48,849 bases of DNA from an uncultured Clostridia bacterium (GTDB lineage: Bacteria > Bacillota > Clostridia > Christensenellales > UBA1242), in NCBI GenBank assembly GCA_947629145.1, contig CANRCQ010000004.1, forward strand, positions 1 through 48,849. Reading direction: 5' to 3'. A program made the translations under genes and the position numbers. The number at the start of each line of letters is the position of its first letter. The stretch's first letter is position 1. The notes under the pieces are model-generated. The model was not told the origin of the DNA, did not search any database, and saw only the letters and a program-made list of their open reading frames with translations. This document shows, piece after piece, positions 15,890-24,155 of the stretch.

Positions 15890-16914
15890 TGATTTTAGAT
15901 TTAGATTTTGGCGAAATTCAAAGCCTTGTTGCTTCTTTGGGCGAAGAGAAATATCGCGCAAAACAACTTTTTGATGCCATGACCCTTGCAAAAAGTTTGG
16001 ATGAAATTTCAAATCTTCCAGCAAGTTTCAAAGAGAAAATCAAAGACGATTATTTTTCATATCAAGTTGTTGCAGACCTTAAATCCGCTGATGGCACACA
16101 AAAAGTAGCGCTGAAATTTCCAGATGGGGCAATTGTGGAGAGTGTGCTTTTAAAATACAAATATGGCAACACCGTGTGCGTTTCCACGCAGGTTGGATGT
16201 CGTATGGGTTGTAAATTCTGTGCTTCAACTTTAAATGGACTTGTGCGAAATTTAACCCCTGGCGAGATTTTGCTTCAAGTTTTGCATTTTAACAAGATTT
16301 TGGGTGGCGACTTAAAAAATCGCAAGGTGACAAATGTTGTGCTTATGGGTTGTGGCGAGCCACTTGACAATTATGAAAATGTGACAAAGTTTTTGCACCT
16401 TGTGACAAGTGAAAATGGCATAAACATCTCTCAAAGGAACATTTCACTTTCGACTTGCGGCATTGTGCCAAACATATACAAACTTGCAGATGACGGCTTT
16501 TCAGTGACACTTACAATCTCTCTTCATGCACCAAATGACAGCTTGCGAAAGACAATTATGCCAATTGCAAATGCGTATAAGATAGAAGAGATTTTAAAGG
16601 CGTGCGATTATTATTTTGACAAAACCGGCAGGCGAATTTGCTTTGAATATTCGCTTATTGAAGGGGTTAATGACACAGACGACTGTATAAAAGAACTTGC
16701 GAAAATCTTAAAAGGGCGCTCGTGTCATGTGAATTTAATCCCACTTAACTCTGTCAAAGAAAAAAACTTGATAGGAGTTGCGCGAAAGAAGGCATATGTC
16801 ATTGCCGGCAAACTTGAAAAAATGGGAATTAGTGCCACGGTTAGACGCACAATGGGTGAAGATATTGAAGGCGCGTGCGGACAACTTAGAAATCGGATTG
16901 GAGATGACGTATGA
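15889..16914 (+). CDS. rlmN: Dual-specificity 23S rRNA/tRNA adenine C2-methyltransferase
   Basis: RlmN is a radical-SAM enzyme that methylates A2503 of 23S rRNA and A37 of some tRNAs. The 341 residues hold the cluster motif C104-x3-C108-x2-C111 (CRMGCKFC), NVVLMGCGEPLDNYENV, SLHAPND and the C-terminal resolving Cys330 (EGACGQL) close to the end. N-terminal HhH-like accessory domain spans about 1-80. In B. subtilis rsmB precedes it and prpC-prkC follow it; here it directly abuts fmt and rsgA. The stop overlaps rsgA by four bases. Confidence 0.97.
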   Translation: MILDLDFGEIQSLVASLGEEKYRAKQLFDAMTLAKSLDEISNLPASFKEKIKDDYFSYQVVADLKSADGTQKVALKFPDGAIVESVLLKYKYGNTVCVSTQVGCRMGCKFCASTLNGLVRNLTPGEILLQVLHFNKILGGDLKNRKVTNVVLMGCGEPLDNYENVTKFLHLVTSENGINISQRNISLSTCGIVPNIYKLADDGFSVTLTISLHAPNDSLRKTIMPIANAYKIEEILKACDYYFDKTGRRICFEYSLIEGVNDTDDCIKELAKILKGRSCHVNLIPLNSVKEKNLIGVARKKAYVIAGKLEKMGISATVRRTMGEDIEGACGQLRNRIGDDV

Positions 16915-17750
16915 AGGGGCTTGTTTTAAAGAAACACGCTGACCAATTTGTCGTGCTTAGTGGTGGCAAAGAAGAGTGTTTTGTGGCACGAAAAAATTTA
17001 AAAAAAGACGGCGTTTTTGTGGGCGACTATGTGGAAATTGAAGAAGGTGCAATTTGCAAGATTGAAAAAAGAAAAAACTTGCTTGTTCGCCCACCACTTG
17101 CAAACATCGACAAACTTTTGATTGTGGTTGCACCTGTTCCAAAGCCGGATTTATACACTGTGGACAAACTTTTGCTGTTTTGCAAGTTGAACGACATAAC
17201 ACCGATTTTGTGTATCAACAAAAGTGACTTAAACATAGACTTTTGCAAAGAAATTGAAAAGACCTATAAAACTATTGTGAAAACAATAATCTTTTCTTGT
17301 CTTGATGAAAGTGTTTTAAAACTAAAATCACAAATCAAAGGACTTTGCGTTTTGGCAGGGCAAAGCGCCGTTGGAAAGTCATCTATTGTAAACGCGCTTT
17401 TAAAGGAAGATGTTGCAAAGGTTGACACTTTCAGCAAGAAGATAGAACGCGGCAAACAGACCACTCGCGTTGTGCAAATTTACTCTTTGGGAAAGGACAA
17501 ATTTTTGGCGGACACGGCTGGATTTTCTAAACTTGACGAACGTCTTTTAAACCTTGATGAAAGAGAAGTAAAAAGTTATTATCCTGAGTTTTTGCCATAT
17601 GCAGGGGCTTGTAAATATCACTCATGTTTGCATTTAGATGGCAAAAATTGTGGTGTTTTTGATGCAGTGCAAAACGGAAAAATTTCAAAAACACGCTATG
17701 AAAACTATAAAAAACTTGTTTTAACACTTAAAAATTTCAAAAAATACTGA
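16911..17750 (+). CDS. rsgA: Ribosome small-subunit GTPase A
   Basis: RsgA is a circularly permuted GTPase that checks late 30S maturation. In the 279 residues: N-terminal OB fold (1-65), G4 NKSD (about 101-104) coming before G1 GQSAVGKSSIVNAL (about 151-164), G3 DTAGFS (about 200) and the zinc module CKYHSCLHLDGKNC (about 235-248; C-x4-C-x-H-x5-C). The permuted G order and zinc ligands identify it. The start codon overlaps the stop of rlmN (ATGA). No clear terminator follows; rpe has its own promoter downstream. Confidence 0.96.
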   Translation: MKGLVLKKHADQFVVLSGGKEECFVARKNLKKDGVFVGDYVEIEEGAICKIEKRKNLLVRPPLANIDKLLIVVAPVPKPDLYTVDKLLLFCKLNDITPILCINKSDLNIDFCKEIEKTYKTIVKTIIFSCLDESVLKLKSQIKGLCVLAGQSAVGKSSIVNALLKEDVAKVDTFSKKIERGKQTTRVVQIYSLGKDKFLADTAGFSKLDERLLNLDEREVKSYYPEFLPYAGACKYHSCLHLDGKNCGVFDAVQNGKISKTRYENYKKLVLTLKNFKKY

Positions 17751-17757
17751 TTTTATT

Positions 17758-17785
17758 TTGAATTTTTGATTATTTTTGTTAAACT
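17758..17785 (+). promoter_or_regulatory. rpe promoter
   Basis: TTGAAT (17758-17763), 16-bp spacer, TAAACT (17780-17785) with TGT before the -10. It shares the TTTTTGTTAAACTAT core with the promoter at 9095-9123. Confidence 0.6.
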
Positions 17786-17800
17786 ATCATAGGGGTTGTT

Positions 17801-18469
17801 ATGAAAAAAAATATAGATGTTGCGGTTTCAACCGACCCAATTGGTGACTATCAAAACATAATCGAGTATGCAAAGTCTATGCAAGGCATTGCAGACCTTT
17901 TGCATTGCGATATTATGAATGAAAATTTTGTTGGAAAAAACACCTTTGATTTCAATTTGGTTAGAAGCATAAATGCAAGAACACTGATTATGCTTGATGT
18001 TCATCTTATGCAAAAAGAGCCAAGTGAAGATATTTCAAAATACATTGAAGCCGGCGCAAACATTGTCACTGTGCATTATGAAGCATTTGACAACAAAGAA
18101 GATTTGGTGGCTGCGATGAATTTTATCAAAGCAAATCATGCCTTAGCAGGTCTTTCACTTAAACCTTCCACACCTTTTAAAGAAGTGCGCTCGTTTGCGT
18201 TCAATGCGGATTTGATTTTAATTATGGGGGTTGAACCTGGCGCAAGCGGACAAGAGATGATTGAAAGCATGATTGACAAGGTGAAAGAAGTTGACGAATT
18301 TAGGCGCGAAAACAACCTTAATTTCAAGATTGAATTTGACGGCGGAGTCAATCTTCAAACGGCAAAAAAACTTGTTGAAAATGGAGTGGACATTCTGGTG
18401 AGCGGAAGTTTTGTTTATAACAGCAAAAACCGCGCAGATGCCGTTTCAAAACTTAAAAATATAGAATAA
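17801..18469 (+). CDS. rpe: Ribulose-phosphate 3-epimerase family protein
   Basis: Interconverts ribulose-5-phosphate and xylulose-5-phosphate in the pentose phosphate pathway. The 222-residue TIM barrel keeps the metal/catalytic residues: HCD (about 35-37) in HCDIMNENFVGKNTF, H in LDVHLM (about 66-70) and the Asp of EFDGGVN (about 174-180), plus MGVEPGASGQ for the phosphate loop. The second block usually reads HxDVMDGxFVPN; here Asn-Glu replaces Asp-Gly and Gly-Lys-Asn replaces Pro-Asn, so it is somewhat diverged and could act on another pentulose/hexulose phosphate. ATAGGGG precedes the ATG. Its position after rsgA matches B. subtilis, supporting rpe. Confidence 0.88.
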   Translation: MKKNIDVAVSTDPIGDYQNIIEYAKSMQGIADLLHCDIMNENFVGKNTFDFNLVRSINARTLIMLDVHLMQKEPSEDISKYIEAGANIVTVHYEAFDNKEDLVAAMNFIKANHALAGLSLKPSTPFKEVRSFAFNADLILIMGVEPGASGQEMIESMIDKVKEVDEFRRENNLNFKIEFDGGVNLQTAKKLVENGVDILVSGSFVYNSKNRADAVSKLKNIE

Positions 18470-18470
18470 A

Positions 18471-18497
18471 AAACAGCCAAATTTTGACTGTTTTTTT
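18471..18497. terminator. Bidirectional terminator between rpe and rpmB
   Basis: AAACAG (18471-18476) pairs with CTGTTT (18488-18493), extended inward by CAA/TTG around one mismatch, with A-run before and T-run (to 18497) after. It serves the convergent rpe and rpmB. Confidence 0.75.
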
Positions 18498-18498
18498 G

Positions 18499-18669
18499 TT
18501 ATGCTTTTTTCGCTGTCTTAATGCATTTTGTGCAGGCCTTGACTTCTTTGCCGTCAATTTCTGCTTTTTGCAAGTTTACATTATATTTTCTTTTGGCTTT
18601 GTTGTTTGCATGGCTTCTTGTGTTGCCATCCATTTTCCCTTTGCCACAAACTTCACAAACTCTGCTCAT
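18499..18669 (-). CDS. rpmB: 50S ribosomal protein bL28
   Basis: Structural protein of the large ribosomal subunit. The 56-residue gene starts at ATG 18669 (minus strand, AAGGAG upstream) and reads [16 protein letters not shown]..., then [19 protein letters not shown] and [11 protein letters not shown]. It has the zinc-ribbon form with two cysteine pairs (CEVC, CTKC), and the SHANN-KRKxxxNLQ block is the bL28 signature. In B. subtilis rpmB lies at the same place but points divergently to asp23/yloU just as here, next to spoVM. It is transcribed from its own strong promoter. Confidence 0.96.
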   Translation of the reverse strand: MSRVCEVCGKGKMDGNTRSHANNKAKRKYNVNLQKAEIDGKEVKACTKCIKTAKKA

Positions 18670-18702
18670 GATTTCATCTCCTTATATTCGTTATTCGCCG
18701 AA

Positions 18703-18732
18703 AGTATAGCATAAAAACACTTAAATTGTCAA
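18703..18732 (-). promoter_or_regulatory. rpmB promoter
   Basis: Minus strand TTGACA (18732-18727), 18-bp spacer, TATACT (18708-18703) with TGC before the -10. A strong sigma-A promoter, as expected for a ribosomal protein gene. Confidence 0.8.
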
Positions 18733-18824
18733 CTGTTTTTTTAACTTAGTCTTAAAAAAATTCCTTTTTGAATATAATTTATTGTGTTGTTATAAAAAAA
18801 TTTATGTTTTTAATTGTTTTTTGC

Positions 18825-18853
18825 TTGTAAAATTTTTGTAAATGTTGTAATAT
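18825..18853 (+). promoter_or_regulatory. asp23-fakA promoter
   Basis: TTGTAA (18825-18830), 17-bp spacer, TAATAT (18848-18853). It is the only recognised promoter in the window without a correctly placed TGn. The remaining 18733-18824 region is AT-rich with no gene seen. Confidence 0.6.
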
Positions 18854-18891
18854 AGTATTAGCGAAATTCTATTTGCAAACGGAGGAATCCT

Positions 18892-19242
18892 TTGACTGTC
18901 GATACAAACAACTATTATGGAAACATTTCAATAAGTGACAATGCCATTCGCACTGTTGCTGGTTTTGTTGCGCTTGATTGCTATGGGGTTGTGGATTTGG
19001 TCGCAAAAGACCTTAAAGACAGCGCAAGGGAATTTTTTAGAAAAGAAAGATATTCCAAAGGCATCACTGTCAGCCACATTGACAATCGCATTTTTATTGA
19101 TATTCACTGTATTTTGAAATACGGTGTTTCTATCAGTGCCGTGGCTGAGTCGCTTAAAAAATCGGTTAAATACTCTGTCGAAAACTTCACTGGCATGATG
19201 GTTGACACAGTCAATGTTCATGTCGTTGGTGTGTGTGTATAA
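18892..19242 (+). CDS. Asp23/YloU family envelope-stress protein
   Basis: Asp23/Gls24 family proteins are small cytosolic or membrane-associated proteins tied to cell-envelope homeostasis; YloU sits next to the FakA gene in B. subtilis. The 116 residues show ISISDNAIRTVAGFVALDCYGVVDL (family I.is.evi..Ia..aa.ev.GV), a strand IFIDIHCILKYGVSISAV (family v.v.l.v.v.yG..i.ev) and the closing VDTVNVHVVGV. The start is TTG at 18892, fixed by GGAGG at 18881-18885 with a 6-base gap. It lies 13 bases before fakA in one transcript. Confidence 0.92.
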   Translation: MTVDTNNYYGNISISDNAIRTVAGFVALDCYGVVDLVAKDLKDSAREFFRKERYSKGITVSHIDNRIFIDIHCILKYGVSISAVAESLKKSVKYSVENFTGMMVDTVNVHVVGVCV

Positions 19243-19255
19243 TTTAGGAGAAAAA

Positions 19256-20887
19256 ATGTTAAAAAGTATAAATGGGGCAACCTTCAAGAAGATGGTTTTT
19301 GCTGGTGTCAGCCTGTTAGAGCAAAATAAAGAATATATAGACTCACTTAATGTCTTTCCTGTTCCTGATGGGGACACGGGGACTAATATGTTTCTTACAA
19401 TGAAGTCTGCTGTTGGGGAGATAAACAAGTGTGTTGGCAACGACCTTTTGTCACTTTCGGAAGCATTCTCGAAAGGTGCGCTTCGTGGGGCAAGGGGCAA
19501 CAGCGGTGTTATCACTTCGCAAATTTTCAAGGGCTTTTGCTCTGTGACGAAAAACTGCAAAGAAATCACAACAAAAGACTTTGCAAAGGCCATGCAAGAA
19601 GGGGCAACAATCGCCTATAAAGCGGTTACAAAGCCAAAAGAAGGCACAATCTTGACGGTCATCCGTGTTATGGCAGAAAACGCAGTCAGCCTTGCAAAGA
19701 AACATGACGACTTTGATGTTTTCTTTAAAAAGGTTATTGACACCGGCGAAGAGATTTTAAAACAGACTCCAGAAATGTTGCCTGTTTTGAAAAAAGCAGG
19801 GGTTGTGGACAGTGGTGGACGCGGAATACTGGTTATTTTCACTGGCTTCTATCGTTTCCTTATGGGCGAAGAACTTGAATACACCTTTGAAGATGAAACA
19901 AAGCCACAGACCGTTGACGATGTTATTGCGGACATCAACAATCTTGGCGACATCGAATTTGGCTATTGCACAGAGTATATGATTATCAATATGCTTAAAA
20001 AGACAACAGAAGCCGACATTGACAAACTGCGTGCAAAACTTATGGAGATTGGCGACTCTGTCATCTGCATTGGCGATTTGTCGCTTGTGAAAGTCCATGT
20101 TCACACAAACGAACCAAACAAGGCTCTTGGCTATGCATTGGAACTTGGCGAACTTTACAACCTTAAAATTGAAAATATGCGCGAACAGAACAGAGAACTT
20201 AAGAAAAAGGCTCAATCTGTTGAAGAAACAAAGGAAATCGGCATGATTGCAGTTGCTCCTGGGGATGGACTTGCACAAATCTTCAAAGAACTGACTGTGG
20301 ATGAAATTATCGTTGGCGGCCAGACCATGAACCCAAGCGCAGAAGATATTGCCACTGCGGCAGACAAAGTTCCTGCAAGAAATGTTATTGTCTTCCCAAA
20401 CAACAAAAACATTCAACTTGCGGCTGAACAAGCAAACGAAGTTACAAGCAAAAATCTTATCATAATCCCAACAAGAAGTGTGCCAGAAGGCATCTCTGCG
20501 GCAATTACATTCAATCCAGATGCGTCTGTTGAAGAAAATCAGGCGGCTATGCTTGAAGCAATCAAAAGTGTGCGCTCTGGCAGTGTGACATATGCCGTTC
20601 GTGACACCCATGTTGACGGATTTGACCTTTCAAAAGGCGAGATTATTGGGCTTGACGACAAGGCAATTCTCTCTAAGGGCAACCTTGTTGGCGAAACAAC
20701 AGAAAAACTTATTGAAGCCATGTTTGATGACTCTGTGATGAACATCACTCTTTTCTATGGCGAAGATATTCGCGAAGACGAAGCAAATGCGTTGCAAGAA
20801 ACTTTGGCGAAGAAATATCCAGATTGTGAAGTGACCGTTGCAAATGGTGGACAACCTGTGTATTATTATTTAGTAAGTCTTGAATAA
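19256..20887 (+). CDS. fakA: Fatty acid kinase FakA (DAK2/YloV family)
   Basis: FakA phosphorylates fatty acids held by FakB (DegV) proteins, allowing uptake of host fatty acids into phospholipid. The 543 residues comprise an N-terminal DAK2/DhaL kinase domain (1-200) with VFPVPDGDTGTNM (about 33-45, Mg-ATP aspartates) and GARGNSGVITSQI (about 78-90), a middle domain with the CTEYMI and VHVHTNEP blocks (about 235-290), and a C-terminal EDD domain related to DegV (about 320-543). The ATG at 19256 follows TTAGGAG; upstream in-frame codons overlap asp23 and lack a site. Length is typical (550). The neighbouring recG-plsX genes of B. subtilis are absent. Confidence 0.95.
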   Translation: MLKSINGATFKKMVFAGVSLLEQNKEYIDSLNVFPVPDGDTGTNMFLTMKSAVGEINKCVGNDLLSLSEAFSKGALRGARGNSGVITSQIFKGFCSVTKNCKEITTKDFAKAMQEGATIAYKAVTKPKEGTILTVIRVMAENAVSLAKKHDDFDVFFKKVIDTGEEILKQTPEMLPVLKKAGVVDSGGRGILVIFTGFYRFLMGEELEYTFEDETKPQTVDDVIADINNLGDIEFGYCTEYMIINMLKKTTEADIDKLRAKLMEIGDSVICIGDLSLVKVHVHTNEPNKALGYALELGELYNLKIENMREQNRELKKKAQSVEETKEIGMIAVAPGDGLAQIFKELTVDEIIVGGQTMNPSAEDIATAADKVPARNVIVFPNNKNIQLAAEQANEVTSKNLIIIPTRSVPEGISAAITFNPDASVEENQAAMLEAIKSVRSGSVTYAVRDTHVDGFDLSKGEIIGLDDKAILSKGNLVGETTEKLIEAMFDDSVMNITLFYGEDIREDEANALQETLAKKYPDCEVTVANGGQPVYYYLVSLE

Positions 20888-20900
20888 GACTTACTTTTTT
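20872..20900 (+). terminator. Intrinsic terminator of asp23-fakA
   Basis: Perfect 10-bp stem AGTAAGTCTT (20872-20881) / AAGACTTACT (20886-20895), loop GAAT, six T. The last codons of fakA form the left arm and its TAA stop starts in the loop. Confidence 0.92.
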
Positions 20901-20905
20901 CTTAT

Positions 20906-20935
20906 TTGACAAAATATATGCGTGTGTGATAAAAT
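20906..20935 (+). promoter_or_regulatory. walJ promoter, predicted leaderless start
   Basis: TTGACA (20906-20911), 18-bp spacer, TAAAAT (20930-20935) with TGA before the -10. The usual +1, seven bases after the -10, is 20942, which is the A of the ATG. No Shine-Dalgarno lies between. Confidence 0.75.
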
Positions 20936-20941
20936 GTGCAT

Positions 20942-21727
20942 ATGATTAAAGTGATAAATCTTTCGTCTGGAAGTGACGGCAATTTGACATATATAGAAAC
21001 GGAAAATTCACGCATTTTGGTGGACGATGGTCTTTCTTGCAGGGAAACGGACAGCCGTCTTTCACTTTTGGGGGTTGACGGCAAGCAGATTGATGCGATT
21101 GTCGTTTCTCACGAACACAGCGACCACATAAAGGGCGTTGATATGTTCAGTAAAAAATATGATATTCCTGTCTATGCACATGAAAATGTGTGGAAAACTT
21201 TGGACGGAAAACTAAACAAGGTTGACGAGAAAAACAGGCGAGTTTTTATCGATAAATTTGCAATAAAGGACTTGGAAATAGACCCTGTTGAACTTCCGCA
21301 TGATGTGAAATGTTATGGATTTGCGTTCAATGAAGGCGACAGAAAAGTGAGCATATTAACTGATTTAGGACATACTGATGAAAAGATTTTCAACAGTGTC
21401 AAGGGAAGTCAACTTGTGTATATCGAAGCAAATCACGACCTTAATATGCTAAGAAATTGCGAAAAATATCCGCTTTCTTTAAAGATGCGAATTGCAGGCA
21501 AAAATGGGCATCTTTCAAACGATGCATCGGCGGATTTTATTGAAAAACTTGTGACAAGTGGCACAAAACAGGTTGTTTTGGCACATTTAAGCAAAGAAAA
21601 CAACACTCCGGAACTTGCCTACAACTACATCACTTCAATCTTGCAAAACAAGGATTTGATTGAAGGACAGACTTTTAGAATAGATGTTGCACTGACGCGA
21701 CCAACAACACTCTTTAAATTAAAATAA
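20942..21727 (+). CDS. walJ: MBL-fold metallo-hydrolase, WalJ/YycJ type
   Basis: WalJ/YycJ proteins are cytosolic metallo-beta-lactamase-fold hydrolases linked to cell wall and DNA-replication coordination; some have exonuclease-like activity. The 261-residue reading starts at ATG 20942 (a GTG lies two codons earlier). Motifs: LSSGSDGNLTYIE (family SGSsGNs..i), HEHSDH (about 57-62, metal ligands), the TDLGHTDE block (about 138-145, Asp ligand) and NHD (about 160). C-terminal AHLSKENNTPELA is the family ending. The walRKHI genes normally near yycJ are absent, so it stands as a single gene with its own promoter between two terminators. Confidence 0.92.
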   Translation: MIKVINLSSGSDGNLTYIETENSRILVDDGLSCRETDSRLSLLGVDGKQIDAIVVSHEHSDHIKGVDMFSKKYDIPVYAHENVWKTLDGKLNKVDEKNRRVFIDKFAIKDLEIDPVELPHDVKCYGFAFNEGDRKVSILTDLGHTDEKIFNSVKGSQLVYIEANHDLNMLRNCEKYPLSLKMRIAGKNGHLSNDASADFIEKLVTSGTKQVVLAHLSKENNTPELAYNYITSILQNKDLIEGQTFRIDVALTRPTTLFKLK

Positions 21728-21756
21728 GTGACTTTTAAAGTCACTTTTTATTTTAC
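21726..21756. terminator. Terminator between walJ and radC
   Basis: AAGTGACT (21726-21733) pairs with AGTCACTT (21739-21746), loop TTTAA, then TTTTTATTTTA. It ends walJ; being symmetric it may also end the minus-strand fba-radC transcript. Confidence 0.85.
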
Positions 21757-22464
21757 AACCCAAATTTTAGAATTTTTCTTTCGCACAAAGCCATCGTTGT
21801 ATTCACTGTAAATGCCGTCACTTCCAACAATAAAACTGTCCAAAAATTCGCAGTCCCAATTTGCAAGCAAACTTTCTATGTATTTTGCTGCTTCGTGGTC
21901 ATCTTGTGAAGCACGCGCCGTTCCGCCAGGATGATTGTGAGCAACTGCCAAAAACATTGGCTTTGCAGAGCAAACAAAATCATACAGCGCAAATGTATCA
22001 ATTCCAACCGCTTTTATGTCGTTTCGTTCAAACTTTCTGTATTGGGTGACACATAAATTGTTGTCAATCGCAAAAATATATAAAATCTCAGTTTGAGATG
22101 TTGCAAGCAAAACTTCAAGTGCATCATAAAAATTTTCTTTTTGTTTTAAGTCCAGTTTGGTGTTTTTAACCTTGCTTTGCCCATAATGTTCAAAAAATTT
22201 ATGCAAAATTTTAATTTTTGCGGCACTGTTTTTGCCAAGCCCATCAATTTTTGCAAGTTCTTTTTCGTCTGCATCCAATATATTTGCAAAATTTCCAAAC
22301 TTATCTAAAAGTTTGTGTGCAAGGGGATTTGTGTCAACACGCGGCAAAACATAAAACAAAAACAACTCCACTTTTTGAACTTCGCTTAGTCCGTCAAAAC
22401 TTGTCATTGCACTGGCAGTTAGCCTTTCGCGATGACCACTGTGAATATTTTTCTCTTCTTTCAT
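21748..22464 (-). CDS. radC: RadC-like JAB domain protein
   Basis: RadC proteins carry a helix-hairpin-helix region and a JAB1/MPN metal-binding domain; despite the name, their role in DNA repair is not established. The 238 residues show FGNFANILDADEKELAKIDGLG (about 51-72, HhH) and AHNHPGGTARASQDDHEAAKY (about 173-193) with the H-x-H...D zinc triad. The length is typical (225). The ATG at 22464 is four bases after the fba stop, so it is translated from the fba transcript; no strong Shine-Dalgarno is seen. The pairing with aldolase is unusual. Confidence 0.94.
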   Translation of the reverse strand: MKEEKNIHSGHRERLTASAMTSFDGLSEVQKVELFLFYVLPRVDTNPLAHKLLDKFGNFANILDADEKELAKIDGLGKNSAAKIKILHKFFEHYGQSKVKNTKLDLKQKENFYDALEVLLATSQTEILYIFAIDNNLCVTQYRKFERNDIKAVGIDTFALYDFVCSAKPMFLAVAHNHPGGTARASQDDHEAAKYIESLLANWDCEFLDSFIVGSDGIYSEYNDGFVRKKNSKIWVVK

Positions 22465-22468
22465 GCCA

Positions 22469-23389
22469 TTAGCCTTTGTTTTGTGAATTTAAAACCTTTT
22501 CATTTTTTTGAGCCACAAGTTTGGCAATCTCACTTATTGCAACTTTTCCAGGCTTTCTCATATCAAAATTGGATGGGTTGTCTGTAAGATTTTTGCGAAT
22601 TGATGCCATATAGCAAAGGCGAATATCTGTGTCTGTGTTGATTTTATAAACATTATGTGCCGTGGCAAGTTCGTGCAAAATGCTTTCACTTGTTCCACGC
22701 GCACCTTGAATATTTCCGCCATATTGATTGATGGATTTAACATATTTTTGTGGAACACTTGAAGCCCCATGCATAACAAGTGGGGTGGAAGGAATTGCTT
22801 TTTCAATTTCACTTAAAATGTCAAAATGGATTTTTGCCTTGCCCTTAAATTTATATGCACCATGACTTGTGCCAACGGCAACGGCAAGTGTGTCGCAGCC
22901 GGTTTTTTCAACAAAACTTTTTGCAAGTGCAGGGTCGGTGAAGCGATTTTTCTTTGCCTTGACATTGTCTTCAATTCCTGCAAGTACGCCAAGTTCGGCT
23001 TCTACAATCACACCTTTTTTATGGGCGTAGTCCACAACTTTTTTTGTCAGTTTAACATTCTCTTCATAGGCAAGGGCGCTTGCGTCAATCATCACACTTT
23101 CAAAGCCGGCGTCAATTGCCTTTTTACACACTTCAAAACTTTTTCCATGGTCTAAATGCAAAAAAAGTGGAATTTTATACTCTTTTTTCACACTTTCATA
23201 CATATTTACAACAAATTTTTCTCCAAGATAGGAAAGCGCGCCTTCACTTACACACAAAAGTGCAGGAGAATTTGTTTGCTTACAGCCTTCGCAAATTCCC
23301 CTTAAACTTTCATAATTTGAAAAGTTATAGCCGCCAATTGCATAGCCTTTTTTAAGGCAGTCATCTAAATAAAATCTTAATGTTTTCAT
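22469..23389 (-). CDS. fba: Class II fructose-bisphosphate aldolase
   Basis: Zinc-dependent aldolase of glycolysis/gluconeogenesis, cleaving fructose-1,6-bisphosphate to DHAP and glyceraldehyde-3-phosphate. In 306 residues: HLDHG (about 80-84, catalytic Asp and zinc His), VEAELG (about 132-137), VAVGTSHGAYKF (about 171-182), VMHGASSVP (about 206-214) with zinc His, and KINTDTDIRL (about 254-263). It could also be a tagatose-bisphosphate aldolase, as the two are hard to separate by eye. ATG 23389 has GAGGG upstream and a short leader of about 11 bases from the predicted promoter. Confidence 0.94.
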   Translation of the reverse strand: MKTLRFYLDDCLKKGYAIGGYNFSNYESLRGICEGCKQTNSPALLCVSEGALSYLGEKFVVNMYESVKKEYKIPLFLHLDHGKSFEVCKKAIDAGFESVMIDASALAYEENVKLTKKVVDYAHKKGVIVEAELGVLAGIEDNVKAKKNRFTDPALAKSFVEKTGCDTLAVAVGTSHGAYKFKGKAKIHFDILSEIEKAIPSTPLVMHGASSVPQKYVKSINQYGGNIQGARGTSESILHELATAHNVYKINTDTDIRLCYMASIRKNLTDNPSNFDMRKPGKVAISEIAKLVAQKNEKVLNSQNKG

Positions 23390-23407
23390 ACATCCCTCGA
23401 TATTTTA

Positions 23408-23435
23408 ATTTTAACACATTTTTATAATTTTTCAA
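23408..23435 (-). promoter_or_regulatory. fba-radC promoter
   Basis: Minus strand TTGAAA (23435-23430), 16-bp spacer, TAAAAT (23413-23408) with TGT before the -10. The predicted +1 is near 23401. Confidence 0.65.
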
Positions 23436-23476
23436 ACATATATTGCACTATAACAAAACTTTTTTGTGGGGTGGTT

Positions 23477-24136
23477 ATGAAAAAGAAAATTGCATTGACT
23501 TTCATGCTTTTATGCGTCTGTGGGCTTTGCTTTGGGTGCGGCAAAGGCACATCTATGTATGTTATGGACAACCTTGCGGAAGTGACAAAGGTTTATTATT
23601 TTGGGCAATGCGCTGATTTTTATGCCGTTTTAAATTCTGGAATGAGAGAGAAAGAATATTTGATTGACGGCAAATGTGGGGATTGCACAGAGTTTGCGCT
23701 TTTAAGTTTGAAAATGAATGAAGCCATTTCTGTGCCAGCCTTTTCTGTGAAAGTTAAAATTGACAGCGAAGTTTTGGAATGTGAAGTTGAACAAAACGGA
23801 ATGTATTATATGTATGACCTTGCACGTGAACTTACTGGCAACGAAAATATCGAAATAATCTATGAAAACACCACACTGTCGCTTGTAAATATGTCCAAGG
23901 ATTTTAATGTGGACTATGTGCGCGCCGTGGAAATTGCCTGTGAAAATTTGAAAGACAAAATCACACTTTTAAAGAAAGGGCAAGTTTTGAATGCGGAATG
24001 TTATCTTCGCGTTTTAGACAAAAAAGCCAACAATTTTGACGAATTTTTCTGGTGTTTTACTGTTGTAAACACAAATGACGAGAATTTTTCCATCATCATC
24101 TCCACAAAAGATGGCAAAGTGCTCGCAAAATCATAG
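23477..24136 (+). CDS. Putative secreted or lipid-anchored protein, unknown function
   Basis: The 219 residues start with MKKK and a hydrophobic stretch of about 15 residues ending in GLCFGCGKG. This looks like a lipoprotein signal, but the lipobox LCFGC has Cys at -3 and does not fit the strict pattern, so it may instead be a cleaved signal or anchor. The outer part is mixed alpha/beta with a CGDC pair (about 71-74); no family was recognised. ATG at 23477 follows GTGGGGTGG; a GTG at 23471 is less likely. A TATAAC at 23449-23454 is a possible -10 with no good -35. It is divergent from fba and lies upstream of hflX, which has its own promoter. Confidence 0.75.
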   Translation: MKKKIALTFMLLCVCGLCFGCGKGTSMYVMDNLAEVTKVYYFGQCADFYAVLNSGMREKEYLIDGKCGDCTEFALLSLKMNEAISVPAFSVKVKIDSEVLECEVEQNGMYYMYDLARELTGNENIEIIYENTTLSLVNMSKDFNVDYVRAVEIACENLKDKITLLKKGQVLNAECYLRVLDKKANNFDEFFWCFTVVNTNDENFSIIISTKDGKVLAKS

Positions 24137-24155
24137 GCATTTTGCCTTTACATAT

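Noticed and set aside
18670-18891. A SpoVM-like 26-residue gene before asp23
   Set aside because: All short frames checked on both strands are either interrupted or unlike SpoVM; only promoters were found.
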